DNA of 64,000 nt from Hymenoscyphus infarciens (taxonomy: Eukaryota > Ascomycota > Leotiomycetes > Helotiales > Helotiaceae), in NCBI GenBank assembly GCA_001414345.1, contig LLCB01000095.1, positions 121,876-185,875 on the forward strand, in the 5' to 3' direction. Below, piece by piece: positions 32,843 to 45,036 of this stretch. Below the pieces are notes generated by a model, which saw only the letters and a program-made list of their open reading frames with translations, did not search any database and was not told the DNA's origin. Position numbers and translations under genes: made by a program. Position 1 is the first letter of the stretch. Each line of letters opens with the position of its first letter.

Positions 32843-33214
32843 ATGCCCCAAGTCCAACCCAAACTTCCCAAGAAAGAGGACGACAAGCCCCCAGGCAAAA
32901 AAAAGCCCATCACAAGTTCCAAAGCCCCGGTCCTGCGACCGAAAGGAATCATCTGCGACGCGTGTTACAAGTGGGTCGAGGAGTATAAATGCCAGTGCAA
33001 GAGATACCAGAGAGTTGTTGAGCCGCTGACGCTTTGCAGGGTGCATAGGGGGTTGGATTCTTATTTTGTGGATTATTGTGTTAGGAGTTCGCTTTTGGGG
33101 GAGTTTTGTCCGGATTGTGAGGCGGGGTTGGATGAGGGGGGGAAGGAGGAGTTGAGGGGGAGGTTGAGAGATTTGGAGGAGGAGGGCAAGGGGAAGGAGA
33201 AGGGGAAGGCTTAA
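32843..33214 (+). CDS. Small cysteine-rich protein, unknown
   Basis: One exon of 123 residues, not assigned to a family. The N-terminus is Lys/Pro-rich. The middle has paired cysteines, IICDACYKW, YKCQCKRYQ, LCRVH, YCVRSS and FCPDCEAG, arranged like a compact zinc-binding module. The last 30 residues are Gly/Lys/Glu-rich. No signal peptide, so probably cytosolic or nuclear. Composition changes from C-rich to G-rich along the frame, as in other real exons here. Similar short Cys-pair proteins are common as orphans in filamentous ascomycetes. Confidence 0.6.
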   Translation: MPQVQPKLPKKEDDKPPGKKKPITSSKAPVLRPKGIICDACYKWVEEYKCQCKRYQRVVEPLTLCRVHRGLDSYFVDYCVRSSLLGEFCPDCEAGLDEGGKEELRGRLRDLEEEGKGKEKGKA

Positions 33215-36200
33215 ACCCGTTGGATGAATCCCTTGGTTGTTGAGTGGAGGGTGTTCCGCTTGCAAGTCAAGAACACTATGGTCGCCGTCGTGTTTGATGA
33301 GACTTGTTATGAATGGAAAGGGTTTGGATAAAGCCTTTCGTTGCTTGGACAAAGCTTCCTTCTCCTCTTCCCACAAACAAAACAACAAAAAACCCCCCGT
33401 CGTGTTTCCGACACAAAGACCTCATCTAAACACCCCCAATAAAGAAACAAAACAACTATTTAGCCAAAGTCTCTCCTTCCCAAGTCCTGCGAACTCGTAG
33501 TCCCTAAGTAAAGCAACTCTCAATTTTCAAGTCTACGTTCCAATTCTCCTCTCTCTTCATTTCCAAATTTCAAGCTCGCTCTTATTGTTTTTCTTTCGTG
33601 CTTTTCATCAATATGCTCATCGGCCTTCTCATTTTCCTTCGTCATAAGAAAGAGCATCAGCGAGGAAGAGTGGGTGCTCCTCGTATAATTGCTTCTGCGA
33701 GGGAACCGGAAGGATGGAGGGCGGAACGTGAGTGGAATGTATCTCTGGAAGATATATTGGTTGGTTTTAATAGATAATTTCCTTTGCATTTGATATTAGT
33801 TATGTTATTGATTTGATTTATTCACCAGGGGGGGGGGGCGGGGAGTTGTGATTCCAGTTTGAATCTCGGGCCTTTCCTACTATGCTTGTAGTGGCAGCTT
33901 CCTAGAATAAGAAATTTGAGTCTCTGTGTCTGGTTTAGCATACGAATACAGAAGATTAGCACTCTAGACCAGACCCTTCGGGCACCCTAGATAATACACT
34001 CACGTCATTGGTAGAAGTGTTCGTTCAAGTAAGCCCTTTGAAAACACCCGAAACATAAAGAGATTGTTCTTTGCCAAGTCTCAAGGATCTTTATTTTTAC
34101 ATAGTAGGTAGACAATACCTTGTAACAAAGAAACAAAGGGTATATATACACCTAACCCTCATCTCTCCTTCTCCCTGTTTTCTCGCCAGTTCTCGACAGT
34201 GAATGGACTCCAGTGACAGGCTAACTTCTCAACAGCTTTACGAACTCGATGAGGTGACAAGATCATGGTGAAGGTGCCCTACTTTGAGATCATGGTGACT
34301 GCTTCGGACTTGACGACTTGATTTGATTGATCCCTTCTTCTGCTTAGTTGAGTGATTTTGATGAACTTGGTGCAAGTGCGAACTTGAACGTGTGACTGAT
34401 AAATTGCGATGAACTTGAATCTAGTTACGCTAATGAAAGGGGCGATAAGTTTAATAGATAGATGTGTTCTCTCTTGGCTGCTCCGTTCATAATGTGGTTT
34501 CTTCAGCCAGTTCTATGATTGTTTCATTCAATATCATACCCAAATAGCCAAATTCCACCTTTAGGAACGTCCGCAACTGTCTTGCAACACAACCTCGAAG
34601 AGTCTCTTATTAGAGACTCAACCCAGTCAAAAAAGGCTTCTATGAGCAAGCGCACTCTCCCAATCCATTCTTGGAATACACTCTCACCAAATCCCCCAAT
34701 TCAAAAAAAATCATAGCCCAAGCCCGTCGTCCCTCTTAAGCGAACCCCAAACTTCCTCCTCTGCCCTCAGGGTTCGACATGCAACAAAAATTCACCAATG
34801 GCACTAGTACGTCCCACTAGCGTCCTATCCCCTGCAGCCCTAAGCACTAACGTCCCGTTCCGCAGATTTCCCGAGTTTTGTTGCTCGTCGCAATACGCTA
34901 GTATTTTTTTAGCGTCTTGCCCCTTTTAAGCCCCCAGGCGCATTGCGAATATCTTTGCGCCCAAGACCTCTATTTTAAAATGACTTCCAGGATGGGATCG
35001 TGGTAGTTGGGGCTAACTCTAGTGAGAATATTGAGGGATTTGGAGAGGGTGGACTTTTGGTGGTGTTGCTAACAAAATCTGACTTGTGAGTATGTCGATG
35101 GAGGGGAATTGTAAAAGCGGCTTTGTGGCGGGATTTGGGAGGATGGTGGGTGATGTAGTTTGTGGATTAGAGTTTGGGGCCCCTGCTAGTGCGCGGGTAG
35201 GAGATTTAAGGTTGGATGGTAAGTTTTAACTTTTGCATCTCGTTTTTCGTTTGATATTCGCTCGGTTAACATTCACTCGGAAGGCAACACTGGTTTTTAC
35301 ATGGGGTAACAGTTTTTTCAACTAGCTCACACTCTCCAAAGAGTAAAGGTGTAATTAAATTATAGAGCGCGCTGTTGAGCAAAAAAGGCAGAGACGTTTC
35401 GAGGAGGAAGGTCGCAGCGATCTGCTTTGCACGAAGAAAATTAGCAAGAGATCATTGCTCTAACTCTCAATTCATGGAGGAAGGTGAACTAGAATCAAAA
35501 TAATCAACAATCTCCTCCACGTCCTGGTGGTGGTGAGCCTTTGCAACTGCTCCTTGAGGCTTCATCAGTCACTTGACTGGTGGGCGCCAGGAAGAGGAGA
35601 GAGGTTTCTACCATGATGTCTCGGGGTAAATGGCAAGGCAATAAGGTATCAATATCTTTTTGTTTCGTCGTTGGAGAGAGCCAATGAGAAGACGCGGCTT
35701 GAAGTTAAAATCAACGCTAGCGGGACCGCAACACCCCTGTACCCCGCAATTCAGACATTTCTAATATCAAATTGCTTCATGGGTCCATCTCTCAGTGCGG
35801 TGCTGCAGCTTGATTCATTGGCTCTGAAGCGTATAGAGTAGTCCAAGAAAGCTCTCGGTGAAGACCAATCCAACAACTCTCTGTTACATAAAGGTTCGGT
35901 ACAGATTGAGCAACTCTCAAAACCATTTAGGAATCATTGAAAGTACTAACTGAACCTATCAGTCAAAATTCTTCCGTTCGTTTGTTTTCCTCACGAGTCC
36001 TTAAGCGAAACTGATTCATACGATTCTCATCGCCACCTAAGAATGATAGGCCATGAATATGGAGTTATTGAAGTTCGAGGTATGAAATAGTGAAGCGTTT
36101 GCCTTCAACTTGGATGCGTTTTGTAAAGTTTTTCGATTTTCTTATCGTACTTCACAAAAGCAGAATGCGGGAGTCATGTGTACGATTTCCCCTATGGATA

Positions 36201-37861
36201 TTTCCATGAGTACATACATTCCTTTAAGTTGGTCAATTTAACTTATTGCCTCTAGCTTACGACCTAATAAGCTAGGAAGCATTCTCAAGATCCTGGGTCA
36301 TGGGATGCGTTTAGCTTGCTTGAGAGTCGTTGGTTTTTTGAAGGACAAAATAAGCGGCGCCGTTACTTTTATGCTTCAAGAAGTACAACTCGACGCAAAT
36401 ACTATAAAATATTTCAACATGCTAGAGAAGGGTCAATTAGAAGCTTAGGTATCTATGCATATTTTTGTTGTATTTTTGCGATGTGTTGTTCTTCGGTTAT
36501 GATTCTAGAGTCTCGAATTATGGTGCCGCTTTTTTGCCTACTACGAGGTTGGCTTAACTGCATATTTGATAGCTTACCCCCACTCCTCTTTTTGGCCCCC
36601 ATACTTGTTGATTAGCTTACTTGCTGTTTGTCAGTTTACTCGCTACTCGCTTTTCGCCCCCAAAAAGCAGTTTATATCTAGCTTGCTTACCGCTTACTCG
36701 ACTATTATTGGCTTAACCGATGAACCTCTTCACTAGCTTACCCGAAATTCGATGGGTTACTCGTAGTATACACGTAGATTACTCGTCTAACTTTTTAGCC
36801 CCCAAACATGAAGTTTGGCTTACTCGTTGATTGGTAGCTTACTCGGCAACCATCGAGTAAGCGACAAAAATCTAGGTTACTCGCAAGTCCAAATTTGACC
36901 CCTAAATTTCAAGTATAGCTTACTTCTCATTTGATAGCTTACTCATACTCGAGTAGTTTACTCGCGAGTAGTTTTGCCCCCAAATAATGGGTTACTGGCT
37001 ACTCTTCACTTTTGGCACGTGACACATTCCCTGAAGTTTGCTCAGACCTTCGATTTATTTGTATATAATTGTTTTAGTATAATGATAAACTTTCTAACAG
37101 TCTATGATTATCTGGCTAGCTTAGGGGGAGAAAGGAACTAAGCTCTAACACGTGACCGAACCTTGCTCCACTGTTTCCAGGTTCGCTTTCACTTCGCAAC
37201 TTCGTGACAACGAACATCGACCTCAAGAAAATGGACACCACAAATCAGCCACCAAAAAAGCATGCCAGACATGGGTCGTCCGGTAGAGGTTAGTTCTATT
37301 TAGCTCTGTATACACATTCGACTTTCCCGTTTGGCATTTTGGTCACGAGATTGGACCTGTTACTGCTTTTTCGCTGTTTATCATTACCCTCATCTTCCTG
37401 CTGGATTTTCCTGTTACCATTGCATGCCACGTTTTCGGTATCTAGCAACCTATTGCACGACTCAAAGACCACACACAGCTTGCAGGGCAATCGTAGGCTT
37501 CACGTGGTCATAGCTTCGAAGAAACCTCCTTAGCTTCCAGCGCATCATCTAGCAAGTCAGGCAACTGAGGGCGCTAAATTTGCGATGTGCAACAAATGTA
37601 TAACTGGCTTTATATAATCTGTACGAGGATTGGTTGTGTTGCTACAAGAAGTTTTGGGTTTGAGCAAAGCAACCAACATTCTTGAAATGCCCACCCAAGT
37701 CGATCGGATTTTCGTACCAAATGTCGTGTACAAACAAGTCAAAATTGATTTTCCATGTTAAATGCTTGTTTGAGCGTAAAATAAAAGCTACTAATATCCT
37801 CTGAATAGCACTACCAAGGAGACCAACCCGAGGTCCTCTCGATGACAGCGAGTAAGATATC
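33215..37861. other. 4.6-kb gene-poor gap
   Basis: I find no supported gene. It includes an 11-G run at 33828-33838, AT-leaning unique-looking sequence, and a two-motif repeat field at about 36590-37000. A short frame starting at 37231 (MDTTNQPPKKHARHG...) stops after 20 codons unless spliced at the GTTAG that follows, and could be a leftover first exon. Frames such as 34519-34716 and 36316-36615 lack features. Confidence 0.4.
36590..37000. repeat. Dispersed two-motif field: TTACTCG and CCCCCA
   Basis: TTACTCG occurs exactly at about 36636, 36694, 36757, 36779, 36820, 36839, 36876 and 36958, with an inverted CGAGTAA near 36853 and several one-base variants. CCCCCAAA occurs near 36659, 36799 and 36977. 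Spacing is irregular (about 20-80 bp), so this is not a simple satellite. Dense short motifs like these resemble transposase-binding subterminal repeats, but no transposon ends were identified. Confidence 0.55.
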
Positions 37862-39409
37862 ATGTCCTTTTGGTTCACCACCACTGACCTTATTCATAGT
37901 CCAGTAGCCAATCCACTCGCCTCTCCGACAACCTTGGCCCATCAAACCTCTTCTCGACTTTCTCCAACTCCATCTAGATATCACACACCTAGACTGCCCT
38001 CACCAATTCCCGGATCCAACCTCTCAGCGATGTCTTCCCAACCTTCCTTCAAAACGGCCCACTCAACCATCCCCGCGACGGCGAAAGACTTCACCGCCCT
38101 CCTACGACCTGAAATCTACCATCCATTAACACTCATCGACGTTCCTCCTCCCTTCCGAACACCTTCCTCCCAACCCGACCCATCAACCCCCCTCCCCGCC
38201 CTCCTAGCAGCAGGCCATTTTCGAAGTGCCGCAATAAAAGCAGCTCAACACCTAACATCCCCCTCCCTCTCCCCTTCAAACCACCAAGTAATCTTCAACC
38301 TAATCTACACCCGTCTCTCTTGTCTAACCCTCTGCAACCAAACCCCCTTAGCTGCACAAGAAGTCAAATCCCTCGAGGATTTAAACTCAGCCTACTACCT
38401 AGATGAGAACACGGGCCAGCATCTGGTCCCCTGGCACCTCCGCGTCCTCGCCGTTCGACTTCAAGGAATGGGATACGCCGACGCCCGTAGAGGTGTAATG
38501 GGGTATTATGATCTCGCTCGAGAAGCTAGACTTTCTCTCAGCTCGTTGAAGAAGAATCTCAGCACGCTGGCTGAGGAAGATGGCGTTGAGAAGGTTGAGA
38601 TTTCACAGGAGATTGAAATTTTGGAGGCAAGGCTTTACGATCTTGGGATTAGAGTTGCGTCTGCTTTGATTGAGATGGAGGATTTGGAGGGAGCGGCAAG
38701 GTTTTTGAGGACGCTGAAGCCGGGGGTTGGAGGGGAGAGGTTGGAGCATCAGAAGGCTTTGCTTTTTCTTTGTTTGGGGGATGTGGATGCTGCGAGGGAA
38801 TGTATTGCTACTTCGACTGCAAAGGGCGATGTGATCAGGGAAAGGGAAAAGAAAGTGGTACAGGCACTGGCTTATATCGCGGATGCTGATTATGGAAAGT
38901 CGGTATCAATATGGGAAAGTCTTGTTGCAGAGTCAAACAATGATGAAGGGAATGGAGAGACCGGGGAGGTGGCTATGTATATTCAGAACCTTGCGGTTTG
39001 CTATCTCTATCTGGGTCGTATGGATGAGGTAAGCCATTCTCGTCTTCCTCTCCCCTCCCATCCTCTTTTCACTCTTCGGAGTTTCACATCCCCCTTCCCA
39101 CAACATCAGCCCATGTACCTTCCAACTGTATACTGACCCGCTCCAACACAGTCCCGTACAACACTCGAATTCCTCCTCGGCCCCTCCAATCAAAAACAAA
39201 CTTCTCAACCCCCCTCAACCTTCCACGCCCTAACGTTCAACCTCTCAACCATCTACGAACTCTGCACCGAACGAAGCCGCGCCCTAAAAATCAGCCTAGC
39301 AGAAAAGGTATCCGAGATCTTGCGAGAGGAAAGAGCTACCTCAATGGGTCAAAGTAATGGCGGCATCGGTATTGGAGGGGAGAAGGTGAATGGTGATTTT
39401 AAACTTTAG
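37862..39409 (+). CDS. TPR protein, TRAPPC12-like
   Basis: Two exons, 37862-39028 and 39152-39409 (123-nt intron), join in frame (RMDE-SRTTLEFLLG) to 474 residues. The N-terminal ~60 residues are Ser/Pro-rich and disordered. The rest is alpha-helical solenoid: LPALLAAGHFRSAAIKAAQH, PWHLRVLAVRLQGMGYADAR, VASALIEMEDLEGAARFLRT, HQKALLFLCLGDVDAARECI and MYIQNLAVCYLYLGRMDE are TPR-type hairpins. The pattern of one central block, then the TLEFLLG segment and a short tail, fits fungal homologues of TRAPP complex subunit 12, which acts in ER-Golgi trafficking. That assignment is from pattern, not alignment. The start could be later (ATG at 38032, MSSQPSF) or on an upstream exon. Confidence 0.7.
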
Positions 39410-40165
39410 ATTGTGGTTAGGCGGTTTAGAGTAGTCATGTTGATGGGTAGTTGATTACAAATTGAAGAATCATGGGATTTTTTCTGCTGTGGTAGCCTTG
39501 GATCATTGCTCATGTAGAATTTAGGAGCTGTATGATGCATCTTCGTCTTGGATGATGACGAAAGGCGTTGAGAGTTTCGAAAAGTCGTGACCCGATTGCT
39601 GATTTGAGGTGCTGTGGGAAGAGAGGTGGGCGGTGTGATTTCGGTTTTGCTAAGACTAAATACACTTTCAAGTTCCAATCACTGGTCATTCACATAGCCA
39701 CCTATCACTTACGGTTATTCAGTCGACGCTTGTATACTTCCTTGGTGGTTAATCCAATTGATTAAATCAAGAGCAACTCCTCGAATCCATGACTATTTGG
39801 TGTCTCGCAAAATTTCCCATTACGAATATCAAATTACTATGAAAATGTGTTACACACGGCTGTCTGAACACTTCCACGGGAAACGGAGAAATAGAAAGTT
39901 AATCTCAGTACGTTCAAAAATGTCCAGAAACTGTTGCGTAAGAAAAATAGACTATAAGCAAGTATCCCGAGAGGGCTGCTAGTCGTTGATGATTAACAGC
40001 AAAGATTTAATAAATATGACGGTGACTTGTATTGATAGCTAAGAATTTCTCAAAAAAACAATGCGAGCAACTATCCCAAGGGGGTTTCAACCCACACCCA
40101 ATCTCCCGAAACACGATGAATATAACCCCGAGAAGATGGCTGTCCCCGCAATAAAAAGACGCGTT
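39410..40165. other. Convergent intergenic, nothing recognised
   Basis: This stretch holds 3' flanks of the TPR gene and the F-box gene on the opposite strand. Short frames only (for example 39758-39982). No repeats or RNA genes are seen. Confidence 0.4.
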
Positions 40166-41878
40166 TCAGAGCCAACCCCAGTGTCCAGCAGAGAAGTCGT
40201 TTTCACTATCGGTAGATGGGTTGATAATAATATGATCATCGGCATAGACGATATGAAAACCTAATTTTCCATTTTCATCCTTTGCAACAACCAACGATCG
40301 TTTCCCAATAAACATCCAGCCAAGTTTTGGAAGGAGTTGCAGATACTGATCTGCCTCTTGGCACATACGATGTAAGTGTTTCTCCCTGAAGCTCTCTATT
40401 TTAGGAGTAATGTCGTTGTGATTTGGATATGCAAATCCGTCCGAGTCATAGGTGTCCTGTTGGAAGGCAATTCTGCGAAGCTTCTGCAAGTGGACCAAAT
40501 GAGCTCTTATAGTTTCATGGTTGACTTGCCAGCATGAATAGCATTTTAGTCCCGCATTGTCGAGTCCAAGGTGTAGTTGCTCTAGACTGCCTATACTGGC
40601 AATTGCAACAAGTGCGGAACCAGGAATATTATGACATTCCGTCCAAGTCAAACTTAACGATTTCAATGCTGTGAATGATTGCAAAATCGGAAAAATCTTC
40701 TTCATTGAAGCCTGATAAATGTTTTCGGTGATGCTGGTGACCATAAACTTCGTCAACTGTTTGTTTGCCGCCAGAAAAGAAAGGAAGCCTTCCGAAACCT
40801 TGCTGAGCCTTTCTTGGAATTCTCCGTCTGTGGGCACATGAATAAGAGAACTATAACAGCATGGTTTCCACCAAAATGACTCCAAGGTGGGTATGCGGCC
40901 GCGCTCTGCTAGACATCTCACCAACAAAGGATCATGGCCACAGAGATGGTCAAGACGCATAAACTTCAAGGGTGCGGCGAATAGCGAGAGCCAAGAATCC
41001 CTGTGGGCACAAGAGGCATTTCCTACTGTAAGTTGCTGGAGTTTGTTGAAGCGGGGGGCAGTATTTGTGCTTGTTAAGAAGGTTACTGGCAAACGGTGCC
41101 AGTGCATTCCTTCAAAGTTAGCTTGCCCATCCTTAACGCAGAGAGATTCCAGATTTGGTGCGCAATGAGAGAGGAGACTACTCAAACTAGCATTTATTGG
41201 TGTCCCTCGTTCTGCTGTAGTTGAGTTGTCAACTAATTTAAGGCGCCGAAGTGTTGATTCAGGGAGTTGAGTGCTGGGGAACGGACCCGTAGCACCACGA
41301 AATTGTGAAAGCGATAATTCGCAATACGTTACTGTGGGAGCGAATATAGAATTGTATATGGAAGGAGAATGGTTGCCGTTGTACATCCGAACGTGCGCCA
41401 GGTTTGGTAGTATTGTGTGAATCCTCTGAAGCAACAGCTGAATCTCCTCATTTTCTATATCGGTGAACGCGAAAGCTTGGATACAGGGGCCCAAGGGCAG
41501 ATTCGAGTTTTTGGAGAAGATTTCATTGGGGTTTAGCGGTGGTTGTGCCGCCTCTTCCAACAGCTTTTGGAGTATCAACGGTCTGGAATAATAGTAATGC
41601 TTTAGGTCAAAGGACGAAATTCGGAATTGGAGGGAGCGTGCTAGTTGTCTGCAGTCGCTGTTGACTAATGCAAGAGACGCGCGCCATTTGCCATTGGCAC
41701 GAGAATGGAACTCTTGCAAAATCTGGGAAAGGCATTCGATAGGGAGGCAGAAGAGAGATGCCTGTGAGTTGAATACTCGACCTTGCATAACGCGGTCTAC
41801 CGAAAACAGGCGAGGATCTCCCCCATTATGGGGGTTATCTACATAGCGAGGTATCTGCGCATAACCTTCTTTTACCAT
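40166..41878 (-). CDS. F-box protein with leucine-rich C-terminal region
   Basis: A single exon of 570 residues. An F-box-like segment lies at residues ~42-85 (LFCLPIECLSQILQEFHSRA, then WRASLALVNSDCRQLARSLQ). It is followed by irregular leucine-rich strands (LPNLAHVRMYN, STLRRLKLVD, PNLESLCVKD, FNKLQQLTVGN, LESFWWKPC, LKSLSLTWTE, LEQLHLGLDN, LQKLRRIAFQQ), i.e. a degenerate LRR solenoid that would select substrates for an SCF ubiquitin ligase. A short acidic end follows. It is the last intact gene before the 20-kb AT-rich transposon block and shows no RIP stops. Start: the first ATG. Target unknown. Confidence 0.72.
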   Translation of the reverse strand: MVKEGYAQIPRYVDNPHNGGDPRLFSVDRVMQGRVFNSQASLFCLPIECLSQILQEFHSRANGKWRASLALVNSDCRQLARSLQFRISSFDLKHYYYSRPLILQKLLEEAAQPPLNPNEIFSKNSNLPLGPCIQAFAFTDIENEEIQLLLQRIHTILPNLAHVRMYNGNHSPSIYNSIFAPTVTYCELSLSQFRGATGPFPSTQLPESTLRRLKLVDNSTTAERGTPINASLSSLLSHCAPNLESLCVKDGQANFEGMHWHRLPVTFLTSTNTAPRFNKLQQLTVGNASCAHRDSWLSLFAAPLKFMRLDHLCGHDPLLVRCLAERGRIPTLESFWWKPCCYSSLIHVPTDGEFQERLSKVSEGFLSFLAANKQLTKFMVTSITENIYQASMKKIFPILQSFTALKSLSLTWTECHNIPGSALVAIASIGSLEQLHLGLDNAGLKCYSCWQVNHETIRAHLVHLQKLRRIAFQQDTYDSDGFAYPNHNDITPKIESFREKHLHRMCQEADQYLQLLPKLGWMFIGKRSLVVAKDENGKLGFHIVYADDHIIINPSTDSENDFSAGHWGWL

Positions 41879-43493
41879 GTTCGTTGGCGTTGCGGTGTCG
41901 TGGTTATTTTCCTTGATGCTCTGTTCCAGATTTATTTTTGATTGTCAATAGAGAACGACAGAGCTAGACCGGTAGATAACCTGAAAAGTACTTTAGCTTG
42001 TGGGATTGTTTGGCAGAGCTTTTTAGTTGAAGGCTGAAGGTTGTTAAAGTTTGTTTAAAGGTTGAAAACTGGAAGACGCCTTAAAAGCGCAAGGAAAGGC
42101 CTACTAAAGCCCAACTTGATGATTCACAGAAAAGTGTTACTCTGAGATGTATTATTCATATAACGGTCACCTTTAGAAACTCTATATTTGTACTATAATA
42201 ATATAACATAAAGATCTATACCTCAACAATCTCATATTTCCTCTTCTCTAAATAGAAAACCTAAAATCGACCTCGACTCTCCCCTTTAGTATAGACTCAT
42301 CGTCACTTCTCATCTCCTAGCTGAGTCAACCTCATACCTAATTCTCTGTCTCTGTCTCTGTCGTCTATGTGTTTGATACTAGTTACAGGGTCGAAGCAAA
42401 ATGACAAACACGCAACCTAGTAGGCAGTTGCTAAAGGAAACATCGACTTCATATCCCATAGTATAGAGACAGCGGCAAGAGTGCCACGCGTACTGTATCG
42501 TTTATAGTCTCACTATTGGCTGCTTTAGCAAGGTGATTTCTTCTATCTTAGTACTATGGTTTTCGGTATTATAATAAGATACTATTCAAAATAAAAAACA
42601 AATCACATCTATTTTCATACTCTATCTCTTCTAGGAGATGATCTCTTCCAAGTTTAAAAGCGACAGTATAAAACGTGCACTTAAAACGGAGACATTTTAG
42701 CCAAAGACACCGCTTTACGCGACTATAGGCATGTAAAAATCATGAGTACGTACCACTCGTCGGAATATGCGTGGTTTTAGAGTATTATTAGGTGTTTCGA
42801 TCAAAGAAAGGAACTCTTCTAGCCGACTAGCAGAGCTCCTCGGCTATACTAAAACAGCGACCCTAGCGACTTCGCTACTCTCCTGTTTTCTATAAAACAC
42901 TTTTTAAGTATATTAATACATAAGGTACTAGAGATTGCCTTTCCAAATTTAATAAGATTTTCAGTGTTATTAATTCGTAAATTAATCTAGTACTAGGTAG
43001 CGAGAGATACGACAAAAAAAAGACTTAGAGGTTTATAAACTACTAATATAGTACTAGAGATTAAGTCTAAGCTCTTTACTCTTTTTATACTAAAACTCAC
43101 TAATAATAATTAAGAATATAATATAACTCTATTTCTTTATAATAAAAATATAACATACTATACTTATAAGCCGACAGCTATATTAAGACTAATATACTTA
43201 TTAAAGCCTAGTTCTAAGTATATATTTTAGAAAATTATAGTACTTTCTAATTTAGAAGAAAAAGGAAACTACTACTAGTATATACTCTAAATAAAGAAAT
43301 TTTACAACTCTAGAGTAGTTAGTATTTTAGCTTTCCTCGCCTTAGTTAGCCTAGTACTTAGAATAGAATAAGCTACTTATCTAGGTAAGGATAGAAGAGG
43401 CTAGGCTAGATTAGAATTAAGACTAGGCTAAGTTTAATAAGCTAGGTACTCTAACTAGATTAGAAGTAGCTAGGAAAGTTCTAAAAATAGAAT
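41879..43493. repeat. Transition into the AT-rich block; unidentified decayed repeats
   Basis: About 250 bp of F-box promoter is followed by rapidly rising AT content. A TGTTACTC..GTTACA segment (about 42136-42386), with a short CTCTGT microsatellite near its end, resembles an LTR followed by a decayed gag start (ATG near 42400). I could not find a second copy or target duplication. Beyond 42500 there is only RIP-like sequence. Confidence 0.4.
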
Positions 43494-43498
43494 AGAAG

Positions 43499-43974
43499 TG
43501 TAATAGCTCGCTATTCTAAATTATTATATAATAGCACTATTCTAAATTGTCGGTATTCGTAAAACTACCGATACTCTTAAGCACTACCGATATCTCTAAT
43601 ACCTCTAGAGCTAAGATTATAAATAACTAATACTTATACGAGTAAAGTGCTAAAGGTATTAATATCTAATATTTATATATAAAAGAGATTAAGAGTTAAA
43701 TATTATATATTTAGCTTTTTAAAGATTTAAAGGTTATATATTTAGCTTTTTAACTCTTATTATTTAGTATTAGCTATATTAGACAGAGCTTAGTTATTAT
43801 TATTATTAAAACTTAGAAGCTTCTAAACTCTTATATATAGATGTTTATATTTAGTATAGAAGAGAGATAGTTATTATTTTCTTCTATATTAGTACCTAGT
43901 ATCTATATACGTTATTCTACTATATATACTCTTATATGCCTTTACTATAGTTATATATATTTTATACTATTATA
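43499..43974 (+). repeat. 5' LTR of the chromovirus
   Basis: A 476-bp LTR with TGTAAT..ATTATA ends (TG..CA before RIP). It matches the 3' LTR and, in inverse orientation, the LTRs of the nested element. The internal sequence begins TAAAAATAATAACTC at 43975, the primer-binding-site region. Confidence 0.88.
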
Positions 43975-45036
43975 TAAAAATAATAACTCTTCTTTACTAA
44001 TAATAGTCTTAATAATATCTTCTTTAAGCTTATTACTACTCTTTATTTAGAAGTTGATTTACTTTTAATTTAGAATATTATAATAGTATCTTTAAATAGC
44101 TAGGTAATTAGAGACTACCTAGATAGCTAGTAATACTAAGGTTTAGTATTTATATAAATAGCTAGTAAAAATCGTGTTTTAGTATATATTAAGAGATTAG
44201 AATATACTAAGTGTTTCTAAGAGTTCTAATAACTCTAGATTTAGTAAATAAGTCGACTTATAATAGTTATCTAGAAGGCTTTTAAATCTAATCTTACTCT
44301 ACTCTCTCTCTAATTTAATATTTAATATATTAGAATCTAGAGCGACCTTTAGTCTCTTCTAAGCTCTGCTTCTAAGTATAGAGCCCCTTTTTAGAGAATA
44401 AAGTTAAGCCTCTACTAAAAGGTCTCTAACTTAGTACTATACTTCTAAGAATAGTAAGAAGCCTAAGAATAATAAAGGTAAAGGCCTAGTATCTAGAAGC
44501 TAGAGAGATTAATAAGACTTCTCTAATATAGACGAGATATAGAGTATAATCTAAGCTATAGAGGCTAAGAATTAAGAAAAAGAATAGAGAATTTTAGAGT
44601 AAGATAATTAGATTACTTAATTATTAAACCTAGTATAGTAAATTAGTTAATAACTATTAAATAATAACTAAAGTCTAAGTCTTATCTAACTTATATAAAT
44701 ACCTCTTTTTATTTTTTTAAACTATTATTAGAGGTAAGACTCTACCTCTAATATTCTTTCCTTATAATAACCTACTCTATACCTATAACCTAAAAGTATT
44801 CTAAAAGCTCTTTAGCTTATTAAAAGTAAGATTATAGAAAAAATTAAACTTTTAAATAATAGTATTTTACTTATATATAAGTAATAGAGAATATTAATAT
44901 ATAATTAACTCTATATAAATACTAACTATTATTAGACGTTTTTAACTTATAAAGCTCTTATTTAGAAGATAATAATAAAACTTGCCTAGAACTACTTAGA
45001 GCCTTAATATAAGTCTAATATAAGTAAGATAGTATT

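Noticed and set aside
32822..33388. 188-codon minus frame over the small Cys-rich gene
   Set aside because: The + frame has paired cysteines, a normal ATG and the exon composition pattern; the minus frame is Leu/Pro-rich shadow.
33828..33838. Run of 11 G
   Set aside because: Simple homopolymer in non-coding DNA; length may be a sequencing artefact.
1..42000. Secondary-metabolite or other gene cluster
   Set aside because: Neighbouring genes belong to unrelated housekeeping functions; no synthase, transporter or tailoring enzymes are present, and the only zinc-cluster regulator is a pseudogene.
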